Shown here piece by piece: positions 57,067 through 64,000 of a DNA stretch of 64,000 bases. The notes beneath the pieces are model-generated. The model was given only the letters and a program-made list of their open reading frames with translations. It was not told the DNA's origin and did no database searches. Source of the stretch: Lentisphaera marina (lineage in GTDB: Bacteria; Verrucomicrobiota; Lentisphaeria; Lentisphaerales; Lentisphaeraceae); NCBI RefSeq assembly GCF_028745505.1, contig NZ_JAQZZL010000002.1, positions 186,001 through 250,000 of the forward strand, given 5' to 3'. Both the position numbers and the translations under genes were made by a program. Numbering within the stretch: the stretch's first letter is position 1; every line of letters starts with the position of its first letter.

Positions 57067-58686
57067 TTATTCGTACTCGTAGGGAGCTTTTTTCATTACG
57101 GGAACATCCTCAGAGAAGTTTTCGAGGACAGGTGGTGACTGAGTTTCCCAGTCCATAGTTGTCGCACCCCAAGGATTGTTAGGAGCCTTACGGTCACTGA
57201 AGAGTGAAGCAATAAGGTTAGCAAAAAGGATGAGAACACCAAAACCAAGAATGAAGGCGCCGATAGAACTGAAACCATGCATTTGGCTCCAGAGTTCATT
57301 ACTTGAATCATATGTAAAGTAACGACGTGGCATACCAGTGTAACCGAGGAAGAACTGAGAGAAGAAAGTTACGTTAAAACCGATGAAAACAATAATACAT
57401 GCAATTTTACCGACTGTTTCATTGTACATTTTACCAACCATTTTTGGCCAGTAGAAGTGAAGACCAGAGAAGAAGGCAATTACTGTACCACCAAACATTA
57501 CATAGTGGAAGTGAGCAACTACATAGTAAGTATCGTGTAGAACAATGTCAGTTGAAAGAGTTGCAAGAGGTAAGCCAGTTAAGCCACCGATGGTGAAAAG
57601 GAATAGGAAAGAAAGAGCGTAGCACATGGGCGTTTCAAAAGTAATTGAACCTCTGTGCAGAGTTGCAACCCAGTTAAATACTTTAATCGCAGAAGGAATC
57701 GCAACGAGGAAAGTCAAGAAAGAGAAGACTAAGCCAGCGTATACTGATTGACCTGAAAGGAACATGTGGTGACCCCATACTAAGAAAGAGATTACCGCAA
57801 TAGCGATTGAAGAGTTAGCAATAGCTTTATAACCGAAGATGACTTTTCTTGAGAAACAAGAGATAACTTCAGAGATAATACCCATGCCAGGTAGGATCAT
57901 GATATATACAGCAGGGTGAGAGTAGAACCAGAAGAAGTGCTGGAAAAGTACTGGGTCACCACCTAAGGCTGGATCGAAAATACCAACTTGGAGAGTTCTT
58001 TCTGCGATGAGAAGAAGGAGAGTGATACCAAGAACTGGAGTAGCAAGAACCTGAAGGATAGAAGTTGCATAAAGAGCCCATAATAAAAGAGGCATTTTAT
58101 ACCAGCTCATTCCAGGAGCACGTAGTTTGTGAATCGTTACAATAAAGTTGATACCAGTAAATATGGAGGAGAAACCTAAGACAAAGGCGGCAAAGGTCAT
58201 GGTGATAACCGCACCTGCCGTTTCTTTAGAATAAGGTAGGTAGAAAGTCCAACCAGTTGTTAATGGGCTTTCGCCACCAACAATACCATAAAGCGCGATA
58301 GCTGCACCGATTACGTAAAGGTAAAAACTCGCAAGGTTCATTTTCGGGAAGGCTACATCCTTGGCCCCAACCATGAGCGGGAGGATGAAGTTACCTAGAG
58401 CTGCGGGAATCGCAGGAATAATGAAGAGGAATACCATGATCACACCGTGAAGTGTGAACCACATGTTATATGTGTCTTTGTATTCCGGAGTCATTGGAAG
58501 CATACCACCTGGTGTCGCCAGCTGAGCACGGATCATAAGAGCAAATGCACCACCAGCGAAAAGCGCTAGTGAAGATGCAATAAGGTACATGATACCAATG
58601 CGTTTGTGGTCGATAGTGTAGACCCAAGACATAATGCCTTTTTTGGCCTGGTAAAAATTGACGTCGTTTTGTGTAGTTGTACTCAT
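57067..58686 (-). CDS. coxA: cytochrome c oxidase subunit I
   Basis: The catalytic heme-copper subunit, 539 residues, about 12 membrane helices. [14 protein letters not shown] holds a low-spin heme His; [18 protein letters not shown] holds the copper His with the cross-linked Tyr; [10 protein letters not shown] gives the His pair; and [16 protein letters not shown] gives the two heme His. The YSHPAVY motif and proton-channel residues mark an A-type oxidase. GGAG precedes the ATG. It lies in the order coxB-coxA-coxC-cox4. Confidence 0.97.
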   Translation of the reverse strand: MSTTTQNDVNFYQAKKGIMSWVYTIDHKRIGIMYLIASSLALFAGGAFALMIRAQLATPGGMLPMTPEYKDTYNMWFTLHGVIMVFLFIIPAIPAALGNFILPLMVGAKDVAFPKMNLASFYLYVIGAAIALYGIVGGESPLTTGWTFYLPYSKETAGAVITMTFAAFVLGFSSIFTGINFIVTIHKLRAPGMSWYKMPLLLWALYATSILQVLATPVLGITLLLLIAERTLQVGIFDPALGGDPVLFQHFFWFYSHPAVYIMILPGMGIISEVISCFSRKVIFGYKAIANSSIAIAVISFLVWGHHMFLSGQSVYAGLVFSFLTFLVAIPSAIKVFNWVATLHRGSITFETPMCYALSFLFLFTIGGLTGLPLATLSTDIVLHDTYYVVAHFHYVMFGGTVIAFFSGLHFYWPKMVGKMYNETVGKIACIIVFIGFNVTFFSQFFLGYTGMPRRYFTYDSSNELWSQMHGFSSIGAFILGFGVLILFANLIASLFSDRKAPNNPWGATTMDWETQSPPVLENFSEDVPVMKKAPYEYE

Positions 58687-58695
58687 TATAGACTC

Positions 58696-59895
58696 CTATT
58701 TCGCAGCTTCTTCAGATTTCTCTTCTGAAGGCTTGTCTGATAATGTTTTAATAAATTCTATGAGGTTCTTAATTTGAACTTCATTTAAACCCTGTGCAGG
58801 CATTGGAACAGCGTAGCCAGGTACAATTTGTTTAGCTGGATCATTAATAGAGTCACTAAGGTATTGGTGATCTGCTATAGCTTTAGTTCCATCAGTAAAA
58901 GTTCTTTCACTACCCCAGAGGTTCCACCAGTTTGGACCAATCCCTTTTGGTGCCTTAGGATCGATAGCGTGACATGATTTACAGTTTCTTTCCCAGAGGC
59001 GTTCGCCAATTTCAGCAGGAGTTCCACCTTCTTTTGGTTTGATTGACTCTTTGAATTTTGCATATTCTTCTTTAGAAACAACGTTCATCCAACCGACCAT
59101 GAAAGCGTGGTCAGTACCACACATTTCATTACAAGTGTAGTAGTACACACCCTCTTTAATAGGAGTGAACATAAACTCTCTCTTTTGACCCGGAACGGCA
59201 TCTCTTTTTACACGCATTGCGGGAATCGCAAATGAGTGTAGAACATCTTTTGAGGTGACTACTAATCGAATAGGTGTATTAATAGGAACGGTCAAAACCT
59301 TTGGACTTAAAATAGATTTGCCGTCTTTGCTAAATAAATCCTGATTTTTACTAAAGTAACTAAGATTATTAAACTTTGGATCACTTTCTAATTCAGTGAT
59401 TCTCTTATCTAAAGCTACAATTTTTTGATCATCGCCCTGTTCAGGAGTAGATTTTTTTTGTAATGCTTTTCTTTGTGCTTTAGCTATTTTGAGTGGACTA
59501 AGTTTAACGGAGTCTTGTGAAGAAACTGCACCACCATTGGTGTATTCGAAATCCCATTTCCACATGCTACCAGTTACATAAATGTCTTCTGATTGAGCAT
59601 AGGGAGCTGGTTGCATTACATTGATAAAAGTTTTGTAACCACGAACAAAGAAAACTAAAATAATAGCTAGGGGAATAACAGACCAAGCAATCTCGAGAAT
59701 GAGGTTGTGCGAGATGTGTGGTGTCTTTTCATTTTCACTGCGTCGACGATAGCGGATCATGAAGTAAAGCATCAATCCGATGATGAGGACGAAAAAGACA
59801 ACTGATAGCCAGTTGATCAGCGATCCGACACTATCGACTTCCTTCGCGTGAGCAGAGGCAGCTTCAGAGTATCTGAATATATTATCTAATTTCAT
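58696..59895 (-). CDS. coxB: cytochrome c oxidase subunit II fused to cytochrome c (caa3 type)
   Basis: 399 residues. Two membrane helices (about 25-47 and 65-85), then the cupredoxin domain with the dinuclear copper site H220, C255, E257, C259, H263 and M266 in YYTCNEMCGTDHAFM. A C-terminal cytochrome c follows with CKSCH (305-309), so electrons from the cytochrome pass directly to copper. About 75 residues (122-198), predicted helical and charged, are inserted between the tryptophan-rich start of the cupredoxin (MWKWDFEYTN) and its next strand. It overlaps the SCO gene by four bases (ATGA). Confidence 0.95.
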   Translation of the reverse strand: MKLDNIFRYSEAASAHAKEVDSVGSLINWLSVVFFVLIIGLMLYFMIRYRRRSENEKTPHISHNLILEIAWSVIPLAIILVFFVRGYKTFINVMQPAPYAQSEDIYVTGSMWKWDFEYTNGGAVSSQDSVKLSPLKIAKAQRKALQKKSTPEQGDDQKIVALDKRITELESDPKFNNLSYFSKNQDLFSKDGKSILSPKVLTVPINTPIRLVVTSKDVLHSFAIPAMRVKRDAVPGQKREFMFTPIKEGVYYYTCNEMCGTDHAFMVGWMNVVSKEEYAKFKESIKPKEGGTPAEIGERLWERNCKSCHAIDPKAPKGIGPNWWNLWGSERTFTDGTKAIADHQYLSDSINDPAKQIVPGYAVPMPAQGLNEVQIKNLIEFIKTLSDKPSEEKSEEAAK

Positions 59896-60749
59896 AGTTT
59901 TTCCGTTTGTGTATTTTTCTTAAAAAATTCTGATTTCCATAGTACACCTAAAAAAGTGCCTAAAATGATGAGTGTTAATAATCCGCCAAGACTCATGACT
60001 CGCATGGCGTTTCTAACATATTTTCCCCGTTCTTTATCATACTGAAAGCAAAAAACAAGTACTCGTTCTGCGAAAGAACCAATTTTGCCTTCTCCAGCTT
60101 CAGTAATTGCGAACTTATAGTCGCGAGCAGGGAAAGAAATTCCATATAAATAACGTGATATTTTTCCTTCTTCAGTTAGAACATGTGAAACTGAAGGGTG
60201 AGAATAATCACCTTGATCAGGGTTTTCTTTACTGGGAACCCATTTGTATTTAAAGCCTAAAGTCTTGGTGATCTCATCAGCAACTTCTTGGCTTGTTGTG
60301 AGGAAATGAATACCATTGCCATCGATGCCATATTGTTTAAGATAGTTATCTTTCTTGGCTTGTGCCAAGATGTGGTTTTCTTTAGGTTCAAAAGAAATGT
60401 TAAGCATTTCAAAGTGTTCACCTGGTTTCCATTCGAGTTCATTGAGAACCATGAAGGAACCAGTTAGTAAAGCATTACAAGTGCCGCCACAGGAGTAGTA
60501 AACCATGTTGATAACTACTGGGCGGCCTTTTTTAAAGTAAGTTCCCAATGCTACTTGCTTGCCAGCCTCATTAGTTACCATGAGATCAAGATTTAAGTGA
60601 GCACCAAAATTCTCTTCTACACCAACACCTTTTAGTGCCTCAGGGTCTTTGTCTACATTAGTAGAAACGCCAACGCGAGGTCCATCAATTTCTGCGCTAA
60701 GACTTAGCGCAAAAAAACAGATGAAAAGTATGGTGAAGAATTGTTTCAT
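59892..60749 (-). CDS. SCO1/SenC family copper chaperone
   Basis: Delivers copper to the oxidase CuA site or reduces its thiols. 285 residues with a signal peptide (about 1-19), a thioredoxin-like domain with the copper Cys pair C87/C91 in YYSCGGTCNALL, and a His in GDYSHPSVSHVL. A C-terminal membrane helix (GGLLTLIILGTFLGVLW) anchors it, which is a variant of the usual N-terminal anchor. It overlaps the upstream small gene by one base (TAATG) and coxB by four. Confidence 0.92.
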   Translation of the reverse strand: MKQFFTILFICFFALSLSAEIDGPRVGVSTNVDKDPEALKGVGVEENFGAHLNLDLMVTNEAGKQVALGTYFKKGRPVVINMVYYSCGGTCNALLTGSFMVLNELEWKPGEHFEMLNISFEPKENHILAQAKKDNYLKQYGIDGNGIHFLTTSQEVADEITKTLGFKYKWVPSKENPDQGDYSHPSVSHVLTEEGKISRYLYGISFPARDYKFAITEAGEGKIGSFAERVLVFCFQYDKERGKYVRNAMRVMSLGGLLTLIILGTFLGVLWKSEFFKKNTQTEKL

Positions 60750-61012
60750 TACTTAGTTTTACCCTGTTCAGCTAAAACTTTATCAATGATAGTCATTTTT
60801 GCTTGATTAGCTTCACGCATTTCGTTGAGTTCAACTGTAGGAGCTTGTTCTCTTGCTTCGCGATTCTTCTCGGCGATCATGCTCTCATAGGAGCGTAGGC
60901 CGATAATTGAAATAGCGATGAAAACTGCAGTAACGATTAGGATGACATAAACAGCGTTGATTGCTGGTTCATCAACTTCATTTTTGAGTGGATATTGACT
61001 TTCGTGACTCAT
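60749..61012 (-). CDS. small membrane protein in respiratory operon
   Basis: 87 residues: a short hydrophilic start, one helix (about 20-42, AVYVILIVTAVFIAISIIGL), then a charged helical tail (EKNREAREQAP). No family recognised. It lies between actF and the SCO gene with tight spacing and a strong AGGGG ribosome site, so it is a real gene and probably a small subunit or assembly protein of alternative complex III or the oxidase. Function is inferred from context. Confidence 0.7.
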   Translation of the reverse strand: MSHESQYPLKNEVDEPAINAVYVILIVTAVFIAISIIGLRSYESMIAEKNREAREQAPTVELNEMREANQAKMTIIDKVLAEQGKTK

Positions 61013-61021
61013 AATGACCCC

Positions 61022-62584
61022 TTAGAGATTAACAAAGTTAACTGATTCTTTTAAACGCGGATCGCGAACTGGAATCAAGTTTTGGTTCTTGAGATTGAGG
61101 AGGAAAGCAGCAACATAAAGTCCAGCCATGCCGAGGAAAATAAGTGCATCAGCAATGCTTGGGCTGAAAGGTGTGGTAATTGGGAAAGTCACCGTAGGCA
61201 TAACCTGCCAGTAGATGTAGATGAATTCCGCAATGATTAACCAAGCTGCAAAGAAAGCGCAGATATTCTTGTTACGCTTCATGTGACGAGACATGAAGAA
61301 AGCGAAAGGAATGAGGAAGTGACTGGCAATAACAATATAGGTTACTGGGAGCCAACCTTCTTTATAGCGGTTGAGGAACCAGATAGTTTCTTCCGGGATG
61401 TCAGCATACCAAATAATGAGGTACTGAGAAAGAGCCGTGTAGGTCCAGAAAATCATGAATGCCCACATGAGCTTACCAAGGTCATGGTAGTGCTCTTGAT
61501 CAACTGCCCCTTGAAGGTAGCCTTTTGATTGAAGAACACGTACAGCAAGAACGGTTGCAGCGTGCATACACATGATGCCACCTGCGAAATAAATAACACC
61601 ATAGATAGTCGAGAACCAAGCATAATCTAGACTCATCATCCAGTCGAATGAAGCGAAAGTTAATGAGAGAGCATAAAGCATAAGGCCAGGAGCTGAAGCT
61701 TTACCCATAAGAATAGTTGTTTGTGGGTTACCGTCCGCATCTTGTGAAGTTGATTTCTTGAACATGAAGAAAGCGAGCGCAATCCAAATGATGAAGTAGA
61801 TGATAGCACGTTGTGTAAAGGAACTCTGATTCAAGTAAGAATGCTTCACGTGAAGTGAGTGTTCCAAGTGAGCGCGATGACGTCCATGTGCTAAGTCAAA
61901 ACGACCGCCTTCAGCATGGTGAGCATCATGTGCATCGTGAGCACCTTCAGAATGAGCTTCCTCTTCTTCTTCACCTTCAATATGTGCTTCAGCAGCATCT
62001 TGAGCTTCAGAAATTTCTTGAGTTTGTCTTACACGATTCTTTTCGGGATGACCACCAATTTTATCTTTTGGAGCTACAAGTTCTTTTTTGATTACTTCTT
62101 TAGGAGCGGCAACTTTATCGTCTTGGCTATGATTATCGTGTACTTCTTCAGCGTGATCGTCGTGACCGTGATGTGCATCTGTGAAATGATAAGTATCTAA
62201 TTTCAATTCAGCTTCTAAAGTTTTACCGTCACGGCTATCTGCCCATGAGAAAATTTCATTAGCGAAAAATAGGATAGGCAAGAAAAGCAAAGCCATTAAC
62301 CAAATGTTTTTCATGAAGCCTTCTTGGACACGGCGAATAGTTACAGACCAACCCGCACGTGTTATGTGGTTGATCATGGTGAAACCAAGAGCACCCAAAG
62401 TGATGGATAAGAAAAGCATGAAGCTCGTTAAGTACGAGTGCATGAACTGAGCTTTGTTAGGCTGTGTGAAACAAGCGATTGCAATTAATGCAATGCCAGC
62501 TAAGCCAAAAATAGCAATAGCTTTGTTCCATTTAGCACCAGGAGCGACTACTGTTTTTTCGTCGAAGTTTTTACCGTGTCCCAT
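61022..62584 (-). CDS. actF: alternative complex III quinone-binding subunit ActF
   Basis: 520 residues with about ten membrane helices, of the NrfD/ActC-like fold. It is the second large quinol-site subunit of ACIII, which oxidises quinol and passes electrons to cytochrome c. SFDWMMSLDYAWFSTIYG and KLMWAFMIFWTYTALSQYLIIW are family hallmarks. Residues about 135-245 are an unusual His/Asp/Glu-rich loop (HHGHDDHAEEVHDNH, then EGEEEEEAHSEGAHDAHD) not common to the family as I know it. It overlaps actE by one base. Confidence 0.92.
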   Translation of the reverse strand: MGHGKNFDEKTVVAPGAKWNKAIAIFGLAGIALIAIACFTQPNKAQFMHSYLTSFMLFLSITLGALGFTMINHITRAGWSVTIRRVQEGFMKNIWLMALLFLPILFFANEIFSWADSRDGKTLEAELKLDTYHFTDAHHGHDDHAEEVHDNHSQDDKVAAPKEVIKKELVAPKDKIGGHPEKNRVRQTQEISEAQDAAEAHIEGEEEEEAHSEGAHDAHDAHHAEGGRFDLAHGRHRAHLEHSLHVKHSYLNQSSFTQRAIIYFIIWIALAFFMFKKSTSQDADGNPQTTILMGKASAPGLMLYALSLTFASFDWMMSLDYAWFSTIYGVIYFAGGIMCMHAATVLAVRVLQSKGYLQGAVDQEHYHDLGKLMWAFMIFWTYTALSQYLIIWYADIPEETIWFLNRYKEGWLPVTYIVIASHFLIPFAFFMSRHMKRNKNICAFFAAWLIIAEFIYIYWQVMPTVTFPITTPFSPSIADALIFLGMAGLYVAAFLLNLKNQNLIPVRDPRLKESVNFVNL

Positions 62585-63228
62585 TATTTCGCCTCTTTGG
62601 AACTTAATGATTTATATTCTTCAGTTGCTGCTGCTTTTTGAAGAACACGCATGTATTCAACAATTGCCCAGCGATCTGAGAGATTTGGAATTTGAACTGC
62701 GTAAGGAAGCATGATTTTACTTCTACTTCCGTTTTTGATTGCTGAATAGAGTAAGCCATCAGAAAGTTTTGCGTAATCAGGGAGCAATAGGTTCGCTACG
62801 CCAGTGAAGCCGCGCTTTGCTACCATACCTTGACCGTCACCAGTTGAACCGTGGCAAGGAGTACAATAGATTTCATAGCGCTCTTGCCCGCGTTTGAGGT
62901 ACTCTGCGTAAGATTTCGTCCATCCAGTAGATTTGTAGTCAGGCGCAGTCGTTACAAAGTCACCACTAGCAGTTTTACCGTCGCGAATGACTGGGTCTTG
63001 TACGAGTTCACCATAAGGAACAGTTTCTTCTACGATTGGGCGCATAGTACGACCGTCTTCAAAGAAAGGGCTCTCTGAAAGTGCAAGGTATTTTTCTTGC
63101 TTATCCATGTTTGGATTTGGGTGGATTGGTGGTTTTGCAGATTCCGCACCTGGTTTACAGGAAGCGAGGAATAAAGCACCGATACTTAAGCTGAGTGTAA
63201 GTGGCTTAATCATTGATGACAGTGACAT
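62584..63228 (-). CDS. actE: alternative complex III cytochrome c subunit ActE
   Basis: 214 residues; a lipoprotein with lipobox LASC (C24), so anchored on the outer face of the inner membrane. The mono-heme motif CTPCH is at 122-126, with SKIML as the likely Met ligand region. ActE carries electrons from ACIII toward the caa3 oxidase. GGAGG precedes the ATG. Its start lies within the end of actD (23-base overlap). Confidence 0.93.
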   Translation of the reverse strand: MSLSSMIKPLTLSLSIGALFLASCKPGAESAKPPIHPNPNMDKQEKYLALSESPFFEDGRTMRPIVEETVPYGELVQDPVIRDGKTASGDFVTTAPDYKSTGWTKSYAEYLKRGQERYEIYCTPCHGSTGDGQGMVAKRGFTGVANLLLPDYAKLSDGLLYSAIKNGSRSKIMLPYAVQIPNLSDRWAIVEYMRVLQKAAATEEYKSLSSKEAK

Positions 63229-63751
63229 CTTTGCCTCCGATTTTCTCTAAAAATTCAGTTGTTTTTTGAGTGTTATACTTGGGGTCATCAACACTAACGC
63301 TGATGAAAAATCCATCGTCAGTTACCTTCTTGAAGGCTTCGTGTTTGAATACCGGGTTATAAAGTTTTGGTAAGCCGTTGATGCCGATCATTCCGAAAAC
63401 TGCACCAAAAGCAGAGAAAAGGACTGAAAGTTCAAACATAACTGGAAGGAAAGCAACGAGACTACCAACACCATTTGGTTTACCACCAATGATCATGGGA
63501 TAGAGATCAGCATTTGTGATGACCTGTAAGCCGGTTGCAGTTGCTAAGCCAGTTAAACCGCAAGCGAGGATTAACCAAGGAAGTTTAGTTGCTTTGATGC
63601 CCATGGCATCATCCATTCCGTGAATTGGGAAAGGTGTGTAGCATTCGAATTTTTTGAAGCCTGAGTCGCGGAGCTTTTCAGCAGCGTGATAAATATCTTT
63701 AGCGCTTTTGAACTCAGTAATGAGGCCCCATTCTTTTTCTTGAGTAGACAT
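63206..63751 (-). CDS. actD: alternative complex III subunit ActD (DUF3341)
   Basis: 181 residues with two membrane helices (about 57-80 and 100-125). The N-terminal AEKLRDSGFKKFECYTPFPIHGMD is the DUF3341 signature, and the C-terminal DGFFISVSVDDPKYN fits. It links ActC and ActE within ACIII. It overlaps actC by one base (TAATG) and actE by 23 bases. Confidence 0.94.
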   Translation of the reverse strand: MSTQEKEWGLITEFKSAKDIYHAAEKLRDSGFKKFECYTPFPIHGMDDAMGIKATKLPWLILACGLTGLATATGLQVITNADLYPMIIGGKPNGVGSLVAFLPVMFELSVLFSAFGAVFGMIGINGLPKLYNPVFKHEAFKKVTDDGFFISVSVDDPKYNTQKTTEFLEKIGGKDVTVIND

Positions 63752-64000
63752 TAGTGGTGATCTCCATGATGTGGATCAGCTTCTGGGATGCAATTCTTAA
63801 CTTCAGAAATTGCAACGATAGGTAAGAAGCGGAGGAACAATAAGAGTAGTGTGAAGAAAAGACCAAAACTACCAACAAATGTACTGACGTCCCAGATTGT
63901 TGGAGAATAGTAATCCCAGCTAGAAGGTAAGAAGTCATTATTGAGCGTCATAGTAATAACGAAACGCTCGAACCACATACCGATGTTTACGAAAATTGAG
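63751..64000 (-). CDS. actC: alternative complex III subunit ActC, partial (runs off right edge)
   Basis: Only the C-terminal 83 residues are in the window. [11 protein letters not shown], then a helix, fits the NrfD-like ActC end, and the tail is [11 protein letters not shown]. The frame is open to the right edge. ActC is the main quinol-binding membrane subunit of ACIII. actA and actB are expected further right. Confidence 0.88.
   Translation of the reverse strand, partial: SIFVNIGMWFERFVITMTLNNDFLPSSWDYYSPTIWDVSTFVGSFGLFFTLLLLFLRFLPIVAISEVKNCIPEADPHHGDHH

Overview
The window (about 40% G+C, densely coded on both strands) looks like chromosomal DNA of a marine Gram-negative bacterium of the Lentisphaerota (Lentisphaera-like) within the PVC group. 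This is inference from gene content: two Cys-type sulfatases, two stand-alone pseudopilin-like proteins, lipid A and LPS-type kinases, lipoprotein signals, and an alternative complex III/caa3-type oxidase operon. I see no rRNA, tRNA, CRISPR array, insertion sequence or prophage. With the partial left-edge gene included, no gap exceeds 300 bases.

Layout. 1-6.2 kb: left-truncated holA, divergent pheA, a membrane-anchored phosphodiesterase fusion, then an SDR and a nitroreductase on the other strand. 6.4-8.7 kb: a protein quality control cluster of two Hsp20 chaperones and a DegP-type protease. 8.7-9.4 kb: a pseudopilin. 9.7-18.6 kb: a Bat-like operon of MoxR ATPase, DUF58 protein, small membrane protein, two VWA membrane proteins, a TPR protein and a 1226-residue thioredoxin-fold membrane protein. 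18.9-22.7 kb: a KatG that appears to be a lipoprotein, and a sulfatase whose signal peptide lies in another frame. 22.7-26.3 kb: a YbaN protein and a translationally coupled pair of HtrA-like proteins, one catalytically degenerate and one with an apparent DJ-1/PfpI-like tail. 26.4-31.4 kb: a nuclease, an OB-fold lipoprotein, an RsmB-type methyltransferase, lpxK, ndk and a lipase-like hydrolase.

31.5-40.3 kb (plus strand): folK, a secreted DOMON/CBM9-like protein, a histidine kinase, a DUF1851 protein, an Mrp-DUF971 Fe-S carrier, an unknown protein, ispG, a tandem LPS-kinase-like protein and a methyltransferase. 40.3-49.9 kb (minus strand): ExbB, ExbD, TPR, FHA and FtsH, then after a terminator an NPr/HPr-like protein and an AsmA-like protein. 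50.0-51.6 kb: dapF and cmoA. 51.6-55.1 kb: an InaA-like kinase, a small membrane protein, a second sulfatase and a second pseudopilin. 55.2-64.0 kb: the respiratory operon actC (truncated at the right edge)-actD-actE-actF-small membrane protein-SCO-coxB-coxA-coxC-cox4-unknown.

Functional reading. The respiratory operon would carry electrons from quinol through alternative complex III to a caa3-type oxidase, with the SCO protein for copper delivery. Several components carry unusual insertions or tails. The most distinctive material is domain architecture rather than one obvious new system: the HtrA pair, the phosphodiesterase with a large ectodomain, the thioredoxin/Bat protein, the tandem kinase, the lipoprotein KatG, and the unknown gene between mrp and ispG.
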